The position numbers were made by a program, and so were the translations under genes. The notes under the pieces were generated by a model. That model searched no databases, had not been told where the DNA came from, and worked only from the letters and a program-made list of their open reading frames with translations. Of a stretch of 64,000 bases of DNA, positions 14,357 to 23,130 are shown in pieces (the first letter of the stretch is position 1; each line of letters begins with the position of its first letter). The stretch spans positions 54,087 to 118,086 of the forward strand of contig JAZPYE010000018.1 in NCBI GenBank assembly GCA_045544035.1, written 5' to 3'. Source of the DNA: SIG587 sp045544035 (GTDB taxonomy: Bacteria; Bacillota; Clostridia; Oscillospirales; Acutalibacteraceae).

Positions 14357-14357
14357 A

Positions 14358-15680
14358 ATGTCTAAACCCATTGTTGCGGTTGTGGGCCGCCCTAATGTTG
14401 GAAAATCCACTCTTTTTAATAAACTGATAGGCAAGCGCCTTTCTATTGTTGATGACACCCCAGGGGTAACCCGCGACCGAATTTACGGTGATGCCGAGTG
14501 GGAAAACAAAAAAATTATGCTTGTTGACACAGGCGGCATCGAGCCTAAAACCGATGATATTATTTTAAGTGGTATGCGCCACCAGGCACAGCTTGCCATT
14601 GACACAGCCCAGGTTATAATTTTTGTAACCGATTTAAAGTGCGGTGTGACAGCGGCGGATAGCGAAATTGCCTCAATGCTTCAAAAAAGTGGCAAGCCCA
14701 TTGTTCTTTGCGTTAACAAGTGCGACACCGTGGGAGAAACTCCCATGGAGTTTTATGAATTTTACAATCTAGGTCTTGGTGACCCCATTCCCGTTTCCTC
14801 GGTTCATGGTCACGGAACAGGTGACCTGCTTGATGAGGTGTTTAAACACCTTCCTGACAGCGACTTTGCCGAGGAAGAGGATGATGTTATTCAGGTTGCT
14901 GTTATCGGCAAGCCTAATGCGGGTAAATCATCCCTCGTTAATAAAATCGCAGGGGAGGAGCGCTCCATTGTTTCCGAAATTGCGGGAACAACTCGAGATG
15001 CCATTGATACCTACGTTGAGAATGAAAAGGGAAAATTTAATTTCATTGACACAGCGGGGCTCCGCAGAAAAAGCCGCGTTGATGATAAAATTGAAAAATA
15101 CAGCATTTTAAGGGCGCAGATGTCCATTGAGCGCGCCGATGTATGTGTTATTATGGTTGATGGCGTAGAAGGTTTCACCGAGCAGGATTCTAAGGTTGCA
15201 GGCCTTGCTTTAGAGCAGGGAAAAGCCTGTATTATTGCCGTTAACAAGTGGGATGCCGTTAATAAGGATGGAACCACAATGGACTCCTACCGGAAGAAGC
15301 TTATGAAGGATTTTTCCTTTATGCCCTATGCCCCCATTATTTTCATTTCGGCAAAAACAGGGCAGAGGATTGACCGCCTTTTTGAACTTATCACCTATGT
15401 TCATTCTCAGAACACAATGCGCATTTCAACAGGAATGCTCAATGATATCTTGGCCGATGCCACCGCTAGGGTTCAGCCGCCCTCGGACAAAGGCAAGCGC
15501 CTTAAAATTTATTATATGACCCAGGCTTCCACCAAGCCGCCAACATTTGTTTGCTTTTGCAACCGCGCTGACCTTTTCCATTTTTCCTATCAGCGTTATC
15601 TTGAAAATCAAATCCGTTCCACCTTTGGCCTTGAAGGCACTCCCGTGCGCTTTGTTATAAGGGAAAGAGGAGATAAGTAG
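14358..15680 (+). CDS. der: Ribosome assembly GTPase Der (EngA)
   Basis: The 440-residue protein contains two tandem GTPase domains: GRPNVGKSTLFNKL near residue 10 with DDTPGVTRD and DTGGIE, and GKPNAGKSSLVNKI near residue 183 with GTTRDAIDT and DTAGLRRKS. Each has its NKCD or NKWD specificity motif. The C-terminal KH-like domain begins around residue 350. Der assists late 50S subunit assembly and is essential. It lies between the DUF512 gene and plsY with gaps of one and three bases, so translation is probably coupled. Confidence 0.97.
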   Translation: MSKPIVAVVGRPNVGKSTLFNKLIGKRLSIVDDTPGVTRDRIYGDAEWENKKIMLVDTGGIEPKTDDIILSGMRHQAQLAIDTAQVIIFVTDLKCGVTAADSEIASMLQKSGKPIVLCVNKCDTVGETPMEFYEFYNLGLGDPIPVSSVHGHGTGDLLDEVFKHLPDSDFAEEEDDVIQVAVIGKPNAGKSSLVNKIAGEERSIVSEIAGTTRDAIDTYVENEKGKFNFIDTAGLRRKSRVDDKIEKYSILRAQMSIERADVCVIMVDGVEGFTEQDSKVAGLALEQGKACIIAVNKWDAVNKDGTTMDSYRKKLMKDFSFMPYAPIIFISAKTGQRIDRLFELITYVHSQNTMRISTGMLNDILADATARVQPPSDKGKRLKIYYMTQASTKPPTFVCFCNRADLFHFSYQRYLENQIRSTFGLEGTPVRFVIRERGDK

Positions 15681-15683
15681 TTT

Positions 15684-16337
15684 ATGAATATTTTAATTGC
15701 TTTTGGTGCCGTTATCTTGGCATATCTTATCGGCAGCATAAATTTTGCCGTGATTTTTTCGAAAATATTTATTAAAAAAGATATTAGGGAAGTGGGCAGT
15801 GGCAACGCGGGAATGACCAATGTTATGCGTGTTGCAGGCGCTCTTCCTGGCATTCTAACCTTTATCTTTGATGCTTTAAAGGGTTTTGTCGCTTGTTTTA
15901 TCGGCAAGCAGATATTTAATTACCTTCACGCTACCGAGCCCGATTCCCTTGCTTTTTTAGGCGTTTACGGTGCCTTTGTTTGCGGCGTTGCCTGCATGCT
16001 GGGCCACGTTTTCCCTGTGTTTTTTGGGTTTAAAGGTGGCAAGGGCGTGGCAATAAGCGTTGGCATTTTTGCTGTGTGCTGTCCCATTGCTATTATTTCG
16101 GGTCTTGTTCTTTTCGGCATACTGCTTGCAACGGTTAAGGTTATGTCCATAAGCTCTCTTTCGGCGACGGTTGTCGTTGTGGGCGCCAGCCTTATCTTCT
16201 ATGATAAGTCGGCACTTTTCTGGCCTCAGGCAGTTTGCGCCGTTATAATGGGCGCCATCGTGTTCTTAAAGCACAAGGATAATATTGTGCGGCTCGTTCG
16301 CGGTGAGGAAAACAAATTCACCATTAAAAAAGGATAA
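15684..16337 (+). CDS. plsY: Acyl-phosphate glycerol-3-phosphate acyltransferase PlsY
   Basis: The 217-residue integral membrane protein has about five hydrophobic segments and the family motifs: LIGSINFAVIFSK at the start, REVGSGNAGMTNVMR (about 36-50), the FDALKGFVAC segment, and GHVFPVFFGFKGGKGVA (about 104-120). It transfers acyl groups from acyl-phosphate to glycerol 3-phosphate, the first step of phospholipid synthesis. It is followed five bases later by gpsA, which makes its substrate. A matching plsX is not in the window. Confidence 0.95.
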   Translation: MNILIAFGAVILAYLIGSINFAVIFSKIFIKKDIREVGSGNAGMTNVMRVAGALPGILTFIFDALKGFVACFIGKQIFNYLHATEPDSLAFLGVYGAFVCGVACMLGHVFPVFFGFKGGKGVAISVGIFAVCCPIAIISGLVLFGILLATVKVMSISSLSATVVVVGASLIFYDKSALFWPQAVCAVIMGAIVFLKHKDNIVRLVRGEENKFTIKKG

Positions 16338-16342
16338 AAACT

Positions 16343-17323
16343 ATGGCAAAAATTGTTATTTTAGGCTCAGGCGGCTGGGGTATGGCGCTGGGTCTTGTGG
16401 CCTTTAGAACCGGTCATGAGGTAACCCTTTGGTCTCCCTTTGAGGCTGAGGTGGAGTCTCTCAGCAAAACCCGCAGGAACGACAAACTTCTTCGAGGTGT
16501 TCAGCTACCAAAAGAAATTAAAATCACAAGCGATATTTCGGTTTCAAAGGATGCCGATGTCACCATTATTGCAACCCCCTCCTTCGCAGTGGCCGAGACT
16601 GCCAAAAAACTTCGCGAAATTGGCAAAACGGGAATTGTTGTGAATGTGGCAAAGGGTTTTGAAAACGGCACAAAGCTTCGGCTTTCTCAGGTTATTGAAA
16701 GGGAACTGCCCGAGGCCCAAGTAGTTGTTCTTTCGGGTCCTTCCCATGCTGAGGAGGTTGCCCTTAATATCCCCACCTCCCTTGTTTCGGCATCAAAAAA
16801 CAAGGCTGCCGCTAAATTTGTTCAGGAAATTTTTTCCGACACCGCCCTTAGAATTTATACAAGTGATGACCTTATCGGCGTTGAGCTTGGCGGCGCCCTT
16901 AAAAATATTATTGCCGTTGCCGCAGGCTTCTGCGACGGTATAGGTCTTGGGGACAACACCAAAGCTGCCCTTATAACAAGGGGAGCCGCCGAAATAGCCC
17001 GCCTTGGTGTTACAATGGGTGCCAAAGAGCACACCTTTTTAGGCCTTGCAGGTATTGGCGATTTAATCGTTACCTGCACCTCCCGCCACAGCCGAAACTG
17101 TCGCTTTGGTGATTTAGTGGGAAAGGGCATCAGTGTGAAAGAAGCCCTTAAAACCGTGGGTACGGTTGAGGGCTATTACGCCACAAAGTTGGCATACGAG
17201 CTTGCCAATGAGTATGATGTGGAAATGCCCATCACCGAGCAATGCCACCGCGTTTTGTATGAGGATATGGACATTCGTTTGGCGGTGGAAAACCTTATGA
17301 ACCGACCAATGGCACAGGAATAA
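16343..17323 (+). CDS. gpsA: NAD(P)-dependent glycerol-3-phosphate dehydrogenase
   Basis: The 326-residue protein begins with the nucleotide-binding loop GSGGWGMALG (residues 8-17). It carries the catalytic lysine in ELGGALKNIIAVAAG (about 178-192) and the GLAGIGDLIVTCTS motif near 235. It reduces dihydroxyacetone phosphate to sn-glycerol 3-phosphate for phospholipids and works with PlsY encoded just upstream. In the glycine-rich loop, the usual alanine or threonine after WG is methionine, a mild deviation. It closes the operon before a bidirectional terminator. Confidence 0.96.
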   Translation: MAKIVILGSGGWGMALGLVAFRTGHEVTLWSPFEAEVESLSKTRRNDKLLRGVQLPKEIKITSDISVSKDADVTIIATPSFAVAETAKKLREIGKTGIVVNVAKGFENGTKLRLSQVIERELPEAQVVVLSGPSHAEEVALNIPTSLVSASKNKAAAKFVQEIFSDTALRIYTSDDLIGVELGGALKNIIAVAAGFCDGIGLGDNTKAALITRGAAEIARLGVTMGAKEHTFLGLAGIGDLIVTCTSRHSRNCRFGDLVGKGISVKEALKTVGTVEGYYATKLAYELANEYDVEMPITEQCHRVLYEDMDIRLAVENLMNRPMAQE

Positions 17324-17327
17324 AAAT

Positions 17328-17362
17328 AAAAACCTCGATGAAATTTTCATCGAGGTTTTTTG
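17328..17362. terminator. Bidirectional terminator between gpsA and the transporter operon
   Basis: AAACCTCGATGAAA pairs with TTTCATCGAGGTTT and is flanked by an A-run on the left and a T-run on the right, serving the convergent operons. It overlaps the vicinity of the stop codon of the leftward permease. Confidence 0.85.
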
Positions 17363-17366
17363 TTTT

Positions 17367-18338
17367 TTATCGTTCCTCACGGAAATAGGGAAGTCCTAGC
17401 GCTGCAGGGGGCTGATTTTTCTTGCGGCTTTTTGCACTTGTGATAATAAGAACAATTATCGTTACAAGGTAGGGGAGCATTTTGAAAAGCTCCTGGTCGG
17501 AAAGGGAAATTCCGTACTTTGCAAAGAAGCTGCTGGCAACATAGAGGGCGCCGAAAATGAAGGAGCCTATAATGCCGAGGTTTGGTTTCCAAACGGTAAA
17601 GATAACGAGAGCCACGGCAAGCCAGCCTAAATCATCAATCATATATTCCCAGGTGCCGTTTAGGTAGTCCATAATAAATGTAAGACCGCCAAGACCGGCA
17701 ATTCCGCAACCGATGCAGGTTGCAAGATAGCGATAAAGAGAAACATTGATGCCCGCCGCATCGGCTGTGGCAGGGTTTTCACCAACTGCGCGAAGGTTTA
17801 GCCCTACGCGGGTGCGGTTGAGGAAAAAGGTAACGGCCAAGGCGATGGCAATGGAAAGGTAAATCATAATTCCGTGGCCTAGGAAAATATCCCCGAACCA
17901 GCCAAGGTCATCAGCAAAGGGGAGAGAGGCCTTAAAATACTTATTACCTCTAACAAAGGGGCCAACAACATCAGCCTGAGCGATAATGTATTCCGAAACG
18001 CCAACACCAAAGGTGGTGAGGGCAAGGCCGGTAACATTTTGGTTGGCGCGGAGTGTAACGGTTAAGAAGCTGAAAATCAGTCCACAAAGAGCACCGCCTA
18101 AAACTGTGGCAAGTATAGGAATTAAAACTGCCAAAACGGGAATGGTGCCTTTAATGCCAACTGCGGCAAAATAGACCGATTCTGCAAAACAGCCGCAGGC
18201 GGCGCCAACGCACATAACACCGGGAATACCAAGGTTTAAGTGTCCCGATTTTTCGGTTAAAGTTTCACCAGTGGAGCCATAAAGCAGGGTCATTCCAAGG
18301 CCGATGGCACTAACAATAAAGCTGACTATTGGTGACAT
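17367..18338 (-). CDS. ABC transporter permease, nucleoside (BMP-type) system
   Basis: The 323-residue protein has eight to ten hydrophobic segments and belongs to the BPD_transp_2 permease family. EKSGHLNLGIPGVMCVGAAC (about 29-48) and RAVGENPATADAAGINV (about 181-197) are the usual cytoplasmic coupling motifs. It is the second permease of a heterodimeric pore with the product of 18338-19432, with which it shares the TAATG stop-start overlap. The substrate is probably a purine nucleoside or base, because the operon begins with xpt and has a BMP-family binding lipoprotein. It ends the operon. Confidence 0.88.
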   Translation of the reverse strand: MSPIVSFIVSAIGLGMTLLYGSTGETLTEKSGHLNLGIPGVMCVGAACGCFAESVYFAAVGIKGTIPVLAVLIPILATVLGGALCGLIFSFLTVTLRANQNVTGLALTTFGVGVSEYIIAQADVVGPFVRGNKYFKASLPFADDLGWFGDIFLGHGIMIYLSIAIALAVTFFLNRTRVGLNLRAVGENPATADAAGINVSLYRYLATCIGCGIAGLGGLTFIMDYLNGTWEYMIDDLGWLAVALVIFTVWKPNLGIIGSFIFGALYVASSFFAKYGISLSDQELFKMLPYLVTIIVLIITSAKSRKKNQPPAALGLPYFREER

Positions 18339-19432
18339 TAGGCATTCTCCTTTCTGCTTTTGTTCAGCACAATTTTGTAGCGAAGGAAAAATTCACAGCC
18401 AATGATAAAGAAAAGAATAATTCCCGTTAAAATATCTGCAATAGAGGAGGAAATGCCGAACATGGTGTTCAGCTGGTCGGAGCCGACCTCAAGGAAAACG
18501 ATGAGGAAGGAGGTAAGCACCATAAAGATGGGGTTGAATTTAGCAAGCCAGGAAACCATAATAGCGGTAAAGCCTCTGCCGCCAACAACGGCGGTGTTAA
18601 TGGTGTGGTCGGTACCGCCAACAATGAGAAGGCCCATAAGACCGCAAATGGCGCCCGAAACAACCAGGGTTCTGATAATAACCTTTTTAACGTTAATACC
18701 AATGTATTTAGCGGTGCTTTCGCTCTCACCTACAACGCTGATTTCATAACCCTGTTTGCTGGATTTAAGATAAATGTAAATTGCAACGGTAACGGCTGCA
18801 ACGATTAAAATATTAAGTAAAAATGCTTTATCTGCAATAACAGGCAAACCATATTGCGGCAGGGGGGATAAAACACCCGAGCCATCCTTTGCAACCAGCT
18901 TTAAGAAATAGGCAACAAGCTGAATTGCAACATAGTTCATCATAAGGGTGAAAAGTGTTTCGTTAGTGTTAAAAAGCGCTTTAAACACTGCGGGAATAAC
19001 CGCCCAGATAACGCCTGCCAAAACACTGGCTAAAAGCATTATAACAAGCAGCAGCGGCGTTGGGATTTTGCCGCCTAAAAACACCATAATGCAAATGGTG
19101 GCAAGACCGCCGATGATAACCTGACCCTCGGCGCCGCAGTTCCAAAACTTCATTTTAAACGCGGGGGTAACGGCAAGGGAAATGCCTAGGAGAATCGCAA
19201 CCTTTTGACCCATATTCCAAATTCGGTCGGAATGGCCGAACACGCCATCGAACATTGTAGCATAAACCTGAATGGGGTTTTTGCCTGTTAAGGCGGCTAC
19301 AAGCACACCTGCCACAATGAGGGCGGCAACAACGGCAATGGCGCGAACCATAACGCCGAAATACCACGGCATTGTTTCACGCTTTGCAATGTGGAAAAGG
19401 GGAGTGCGAACTTTCTTATCACTTTTTTCCAT
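18338..19432 (-). CDS. ABC transporter permease, nucleoside (BMP-type) system
   Basis: The 364-residue membrane protein has an N-terminal cytoplasmic tail rich in lysine followed by about nine hydrophobic segments. FKMKFWNCGAEGQVIIGGLA (about 104-123) and SVVGESESTAKYIGINV (about 236-252) are family motifs of YufP/NupB-like permeases. It pairs with the smaller permease downstream and lies two bases after the ATPase gene. Together they form the membrane pore of the nucleoside importer. Confidence 0.88.
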   Translation of the reverse strand: MEKSDKKVRTPLFHIAKRETMPWYFGVMVRAIAVVAALIVAGVLVAALTGKNPIQVYATMFDGVFGHSDRIWNMGQKVAILLGISLAVTPAFKMKFWNCGAEGQVIIGGLATICIMVFLGGKIPTPLLLVIMLLASVLAGVIWAVIPAVFKALFNTNETLFTLMMNYVAIQLVAYFLKLVAKDGSGVLSPLPQYGLPVIADKAFLLNILIVAAVTVAIYIYLKSSKQGYEISVVGESESTAKYIGINVKKVIIRTLVVSGAICGLMGLLIVGGTDHTINTAVVGGRGFTAIMVSWLAKFNPIFMVLTSFLIVFLEVGSDQLNTMFGISSSIADILTGIILFFIIGCEFFLRYKIVLNKSRKENA

Positions 19433-19434
19433 TT

Positions 19435-20973
19435 TTAAGCCTCCTCACTATCATTTTCGGTTGACATGGTCATCATGAAGCCAATGTCATCCTTTTTGGC
19501 AGTTCTGCCATCAACCAGGCCTGTAACCTTACCTGAGTTAATAACCAGAATTCGGTCGCAAAGTTCAATTAGAACGTCTAGGTCCTCACCAACAAAGATA
19601 ACGGCAACGCCGCTTTCCTTTTGCTGGTTTAAAAGATTATAAATGGTGTAGGAGGCGTTAACATCAAGACCTCTTACAGGGTAAGCTGCCATTAAAACGC
19701 TCGGTGCTGATGCAATTTCACGACCCACAAGCACCTTTTGAACGTTACCGCCTGAAAGTTGGCGAACGGGTGTTGTGGCGCTGGGGGTAACAACCTCAAG
19801 GTCTTTGATAATGCGGTCGGCAAGGTCGTGAGGTTCTTTGCGCTGTAAAAATGCGGATTTTCCCTTTTGGTAGGAACGGAGCATCATATTATCAATAATG
19901 TCCATATTACCAACAAGGCCCATTCCAAGGCGGTCTTCGGGAACGAAGGAGAGGCGAACGCCCAAATCACGAATTTGAATGGGGGTTTTGTCCCTCAAAT
20001 TATCCTCTTTGCCTGTTTTGGGATCTATGTAAACGATTTCGCCCGAGGTTAAATGGTGAAGACCTGCAATGGATTCAAGCAGTTCTCTTTGCCCTGAGCC
20101 TGCAATGCCAGCAATACCGAGAATTTCGCCTGATTTTGCGGTGAATGAGATGTTATCAAGCACCTTTCTTCCCGTTTCATCAACGCTCGTAACATTTTTA
20201 ACAATAAGGCGGTCAATGGGATTTTTGGGCTCGCTGCGGTTGATGTTAAGGTCAACCTTTTTGCCCATCATAAGCTCGGTAAGTTCCGCTTCATTGGTTT
20301 CAGCGGTGTTTACTGTTGCCACGTGTTCGCCCTTTCTGAGAATTGCAACGCGGTCGGAAATGGAAAGCACCTCGTGCATTTTGTGGGTGATGATAACGAT
20401 AGATTTGCCATCCTCACGCATTCTGCGAAGCACATTAAACAGCTTTTCGGTTTCCTGGGGGGTTAAAACGGCGGTGGGTTCATCGAGAATGAGAATGTCG
20501 GCGCCGCGGTAAAGCACCTTTAAAATTTCAACCGTTTGTTTTTCGGAAACGGCCATATCATAAACGTGCTTATCGGGGTCGATAACAAAGCCGTAACGCT
20601 GGGTGATTTCAACCACCTTGCGCTTAACCTCGCTTAACTTATATTTGCCCTCGTTTATTCCAAGGGTTATGTTTTCGGTGGCGGAAAAGACATCAACAAG
20701 TTTAAAGTGCTGGTGAATCATACCGATTTTATAGTTAAAGGCATCCTTAGGGGATTTAATAACAACCTCTTTCCCGTTAACGAAAATTTGACCCTCATCG
20801 GGGAAATAGATGCCGGCAACCATATTCATAAGGGTTGTTTTGCCGCTTCCGTTTTCGCCGAGAATCGCAAGAATTTCGCCTTGGCGAACATCAATATTGC
20901 ATTTTTTGTTTGCATAAACTTTGCCAAAGGTTTTGGTTATGTTCCTGCATTCAAGGGCAACTTTTTGAGCCAT
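19435..20973 (-). CDS. ABC transporter ATPase with two nucleotide-binding domains
   Basis: The 512-residue protein has two fused ABC domains, as in sugar/nucleoside importers. The first has an intact Walker A GENGSGKTTLMN (about 36-47) and Walker B ILILDEPTAVLTP, but its signature is degenerate (DMAVSEKQTVEIL). The second lacks a classical Walker A lysine (GIAGSGQRELLESI, about 290) but has a good signature (LSGGNVQKVLVGRE). This complementary asymmetry is normal for the family. It energises the two permeases encoded just downstream. It is separated from the lipoprotein gene by two hairpins. Confidence 0.92.
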   Translation of the reverse strand: MAQKVALECRNITKTFGKVYANKKCNIDVRQGEILAILGENGSGKTTLMNMVAGIYFPDEGQIFVNGKEVVIKSPKDAFNYKIGMIHQHFKLVDVFSATENITLGINEGKYKLSEVKRKVVEITQRYGFVIDPDKHVYDMAVSEKQTVEILKVLYRGADILILDEPTAVLTPQETEKLFNVLRRMREDGKSIVIITHKMHEVLSISDRVAILRKGEHVATVNTAETNEAELTELMMGKKVDLNINRSEPKNPIDRLIVKNVTSVDETGRKVLDNISFTAKSGEILGIAGIAGSGQRELLESIAGLHHLTSGEIVYIDPKTGKEDNLRDKTPIQIRDLGVRLSFVPEDRLGMGLVGNMDIIDNMMLRSYQKGKSAFLQRKEPHDLADRIIKDLEVVTPSATTPVRQLSGGNVQKVLVGREIASAPSVLMAAYPVRGLDVNASYTIYNLLNQQKESGVAVIFVGEDLDVLIELCDRILVINSGKVTGLVDGRTAKKDDIGFMMTMSTENDSEEA

Positions 20974-20997
20974 TCTTTTTTCCTCCCAATAATAGAC

Positions 20998-21082
20998 TTT
21001 AATCCCATAAAAACAAAGGAAGCTCTTTGTGCTTATGGGATTAAAACCAAGATATAGGCGAAGGGGAACCCTCCGCCTATAT
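20998..21082 (-). other. Two mRNA hairpins between the binding protein and the ATPase genes
   Basis: One hairpin pairs 20998-21010 with 21033-21045 (13 of 13 bases, TTTAATCCCATAA). A second, just after the lipoprotein stop codon, pairs ATATAGGCG (21052-21060) with CGCCTATAT (21074-21082) and extends through AGGG/CCCT. Neither has a long T-run. They could protect the 3' end of the xpt-lipoprotein message and lower expression of the transporter core. Confidence 0.65.
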
Positions 21083-21102
21083 AAAAAGATTTATGCTTTA
21101 AA

Positions 21103-22362
21103 TTAGAACTTCTCGTTTACGAGGGTGATACCATCGATACGAACATCGAAGTAAGGAGCTGAACGATGGCTTGATTCCTCAAATGCACCATCCTTAACAG
21201 CCTCGGTATCGGGTGTGAAAGCTGCATCGGTGTCAACGTCAGCAGTGTAGGTGGTGAGAGCTGCGCCCTTAACGGCAAAGTTCTTGGTGTCGAACACCTT
21301 AACGGTGCCTGCTTTAAGGTCGGCAATAGCCTTCTTAACAGTGTCAACGGTGCCTTCTGCTGCTGCATCCTGGTTGATACCGGAGAGAACAACGGAGCCT
21401 TCTTCAATGCCGCCGCACCAGTCAGCTGCGATAGCCTCGCCCTTAACAACGCATCTAATCATATAGTTGTAGTAGGGAGCCCAGTTAATAGCAGAAGAAA
21501 CCAGGAAGGTTTCGGGGCAGGATTCATAGGTGCTGCCGTTGTAGGAAACGTTGGGAACGCCTGCGTTTTCACAAGCAGAGGGAGCGCCCATAGAGTCAGC
21601 ATGCTGAGAAATGAGAACGCACTTGTTAGCAATTAAAGCTTCAGCGGCGCTCTTTTCAGCGGTGGGGTCATACCAAGAACCGGTGAACTGAACTTCCATT
21701 GTAGCAGAGGGGCAAACGGATTTTGCGCCGAGGTAGAAGGAGGTGTAACCGGAGATAACTTCAGCATAGGTGAAAGCGCCAACGTAGCCGATTTTAGCCT
21801 GGTCTTTAGTGATTTTGCCTTCTTCGATCATTTCGTTGAGTTTAAGACCTGCAACGATACCTGCAAGGTAACGGCCTTCGTAGATGGAAGCGAAAGCGTT
21901 GTGGTAGTTAGCAAGACCTTCGGTGTGAGCCTTTGTACCTGTTGCATGGCAGAACTGAACATCGGTAAACTCTCTTGCTGCCTTAATCATGAAGTCTTCA
22001 TGACCGAAGGAGTTAGCGAAGATAATGTCGCAGCCCTGGGTTACAAGGTCTTTTGCTGCTTCGTAGCAGTCGTTGGTCTCAGGAACGTTGATTTTGGTGA
22101 GAACCTGCTCGTCCTTGAGGCCGAGAGCCTTTTTAATGGTGTCAACAGCGTTGAGGAAGTTTTTGTCATAGGTGGATTTTTCGTCATGCAGACAGATAAA
22201 ACCAACCTTGAAGTCTTCAGGAACTTCATAATCAGGTGTGATTGTAGGTGCTGCAAGAGGAGAATCACTCATGCCAAGAGTAACGTCATTGTTGCTGCCG
22301 CCGCAAGCAGTAAGGCCAAAGAGCATTACTGCTGCCAAGAGAATTGCGAGAATCTTTTTCAT
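21103..22362 (-). CDS. BMP-family nucleoside-binding lipoprotein
   Basis: The 419-residue protein starts with a lipoprotein signal peptide, MKKILAILLAAVMLFGLTAC, with the lipidated cysteine at residue 20. A BMP/PnrA-like periplasmic-binding fold follows (VGFICLHDEKSTYDKNFLNA, GHEDFMIKAAREF, GYVGAFTYAEVISGY, WCGGIEEGSVVLSG). It should capture a purine nucleoside outside the cell and deliver it to the two permeases. It is about 60 residues longer than typical PnrA proteins. It lies 52 bases after xpt in the same leftward operon. Confidence 0.92.
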   Translation of the reverse strand: MKKILAILLAAVMLFGLTACGGSNNDVTLGMSDSPLAAPTITPDYEVPEDFKVGFICLHDEKSTYDKNFLNAVDTIKKALGLKDEQVLTKINVPETNDCYEAAKDLVTQGCDIIFANSFGHEDFMIKAAREFTDVQFCHATGTKAHTEGLANYHNAFASIYEGRYLAGIVAGLKLNEMIEEGKITKDQAKIGYVGAFTYAEVISGYTSFYLGAKSVCPSATMEVQFTGSWYDPTAEKSAAEALIANKCVLISQHADSMGAPSACENAGVPNVSYNGSTYESCPETFLVSSAINWAPYYNYMIRCVVKGEAIAADWCGGIEEGSVVLSGINQDAAAEGTVDTVKKAIADLKAGTVKVFDTKNFAVKGAALTTYTADVDTDAAFTPDTEAVKDGAFEESSHRSAPYFDVRIDGITLVNEKF

Positions 22363-22414
22363 TTTTCTTTTCCTCCCGAAAAATTTTTTATGTAAATTTT
22401 TTTACATACAAAAG

Positions 22415-22993
22415 TTATTGCTCGCGAAACGCGATAGAACCATTATCTTCCATATTATCAACAATGGCAAGGGAGCAGACCTTGTAGCCCTTTTCCCTAA
22501 GAGCATCGCCGCCGTGCTGAAAACCCTTTTCAATGGCTGTCGTTGCACCCACAACCGTGGCGCCTGCCTGATTTACAATATCAATAAGGCCTTCAAGCGC
22601 TTTTCCGTTGGCAAGAAAGTCATCAACGATTAAAACGCGGTCGGTGTTTTTAATGAACTGCTTTTCCGCAACCACGGTGTAATCGGTGCCGTGGGTGTAG
22701 GAGTGAACCACGGTTTTGTAAAGGTCACCCGACAAATTTCCCGATTTATGCTTTTTGGCAAAAACTAGGGGAACGCCCAGCTTCACCGCTGCGGCAAAGG
22801 CAATAGGAATGCCTGAGGTTTCAATGGTAAAAACGAGAGAAGGCTTGTCCTCGTAAAAAAGGCGGGCGATTTCATCACCCATTTCCATAATAAAAGTGGC
22901 ATCAATCCGGTGGTTGAGAAAAGAATTGACCTTTAAAATGTGACCGGGAAGCACAGTGCCTTCTTTGACGATTTTTTCCTCTAACGCCTTCAA
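22415..22993 (-). CDS. xpt: Xanthine phosphoribosyltransferase
   Basis: The 192-residue protein begins at TTG 22993, eight bases after GGGAGG; a nearby ATG at 23000 is out of frame. It reads MKALEEKIVKEGTVLPGHIL and contains the PRPP-binding motif VLIVDDFLANGKALEGLI (about 125-142) and the FAKKHKSGNL region of the Xpt family. It salvages xanthine to XMP. Being first in an operon with a BMP-type transporter, it suggests import and salvage of xanthosine or guanosine. The leader has no purine-riboswitch core, unlike xpt in Bacillus, but the promoter spacer holds a palindrome. Confidence 0.93.
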   Translation of the reverse strand: MKALEEKIVKEGTVLPGHILKVNSFLNHRIDATFIMEMGDEIARLFYEDKPSLVFTIETSGIPIAFAAAVKLGVPLVFAKKHKSGNLSGDLYKTVVHSYTHGTDYTVVAEKQFIKNTDRVLIVDDFLANGKALEGLIDIVNQAGATVVGATTAIEKGFQHGGDALREKGYKVCSLAIVDNMEDNGSIAFREQ

Positions 22994-23030
22994 GAGCCAT
23001 GCCTCCCGTTTATTTAAAAATTATATATCT

Positions 23031-23060
23031 ATAATAACATAGGTATACCCATAAAGTCAA
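23031..23060 (-). promoter_or_regulatory. Promoter of xpt operon with palindrome in the spacer
   Basis: On the minus strand TTGACT (23060-23055) and TATTAT (23036-23031) are 18 bases apart (TTATTA at 17). GGTATACC, a perfect palindrome at 23042-23049 with further partial symmetry, lies in the spacer and is a likely repressor site. Confidence 0.6.
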
Positions 23061-23096
23061 CAAAATTTGACAACAATTTTAACAAAAACGAACAAA

Positions 23097-23122
23097 AAAC
23101 TCTCGGAAAATTCCGAGAGTTT
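23097..23122 (-). terminator. Terminator of serS
   Basis: AACTCTCGGAA pairs with TTCCGAGAGTT and, read leftward, is followed by TTTTTTG. It separates the serS operon from the xpt promoter. Confidence 0.85.
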
Positions 23123-23130
23123 TATGTTTT

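Noticed and set aside
20311..20330. CACGTG-centred sequence resembling parS
   Set aside because: It lies within the ATPase gene and matches the 16-base parS consensus poorly on both sides.
22994..23096. Guanine riboswitch before xpt
   Set aside because: No aptamer core or matching P1 stem is present; the leader is only about 30 bases.
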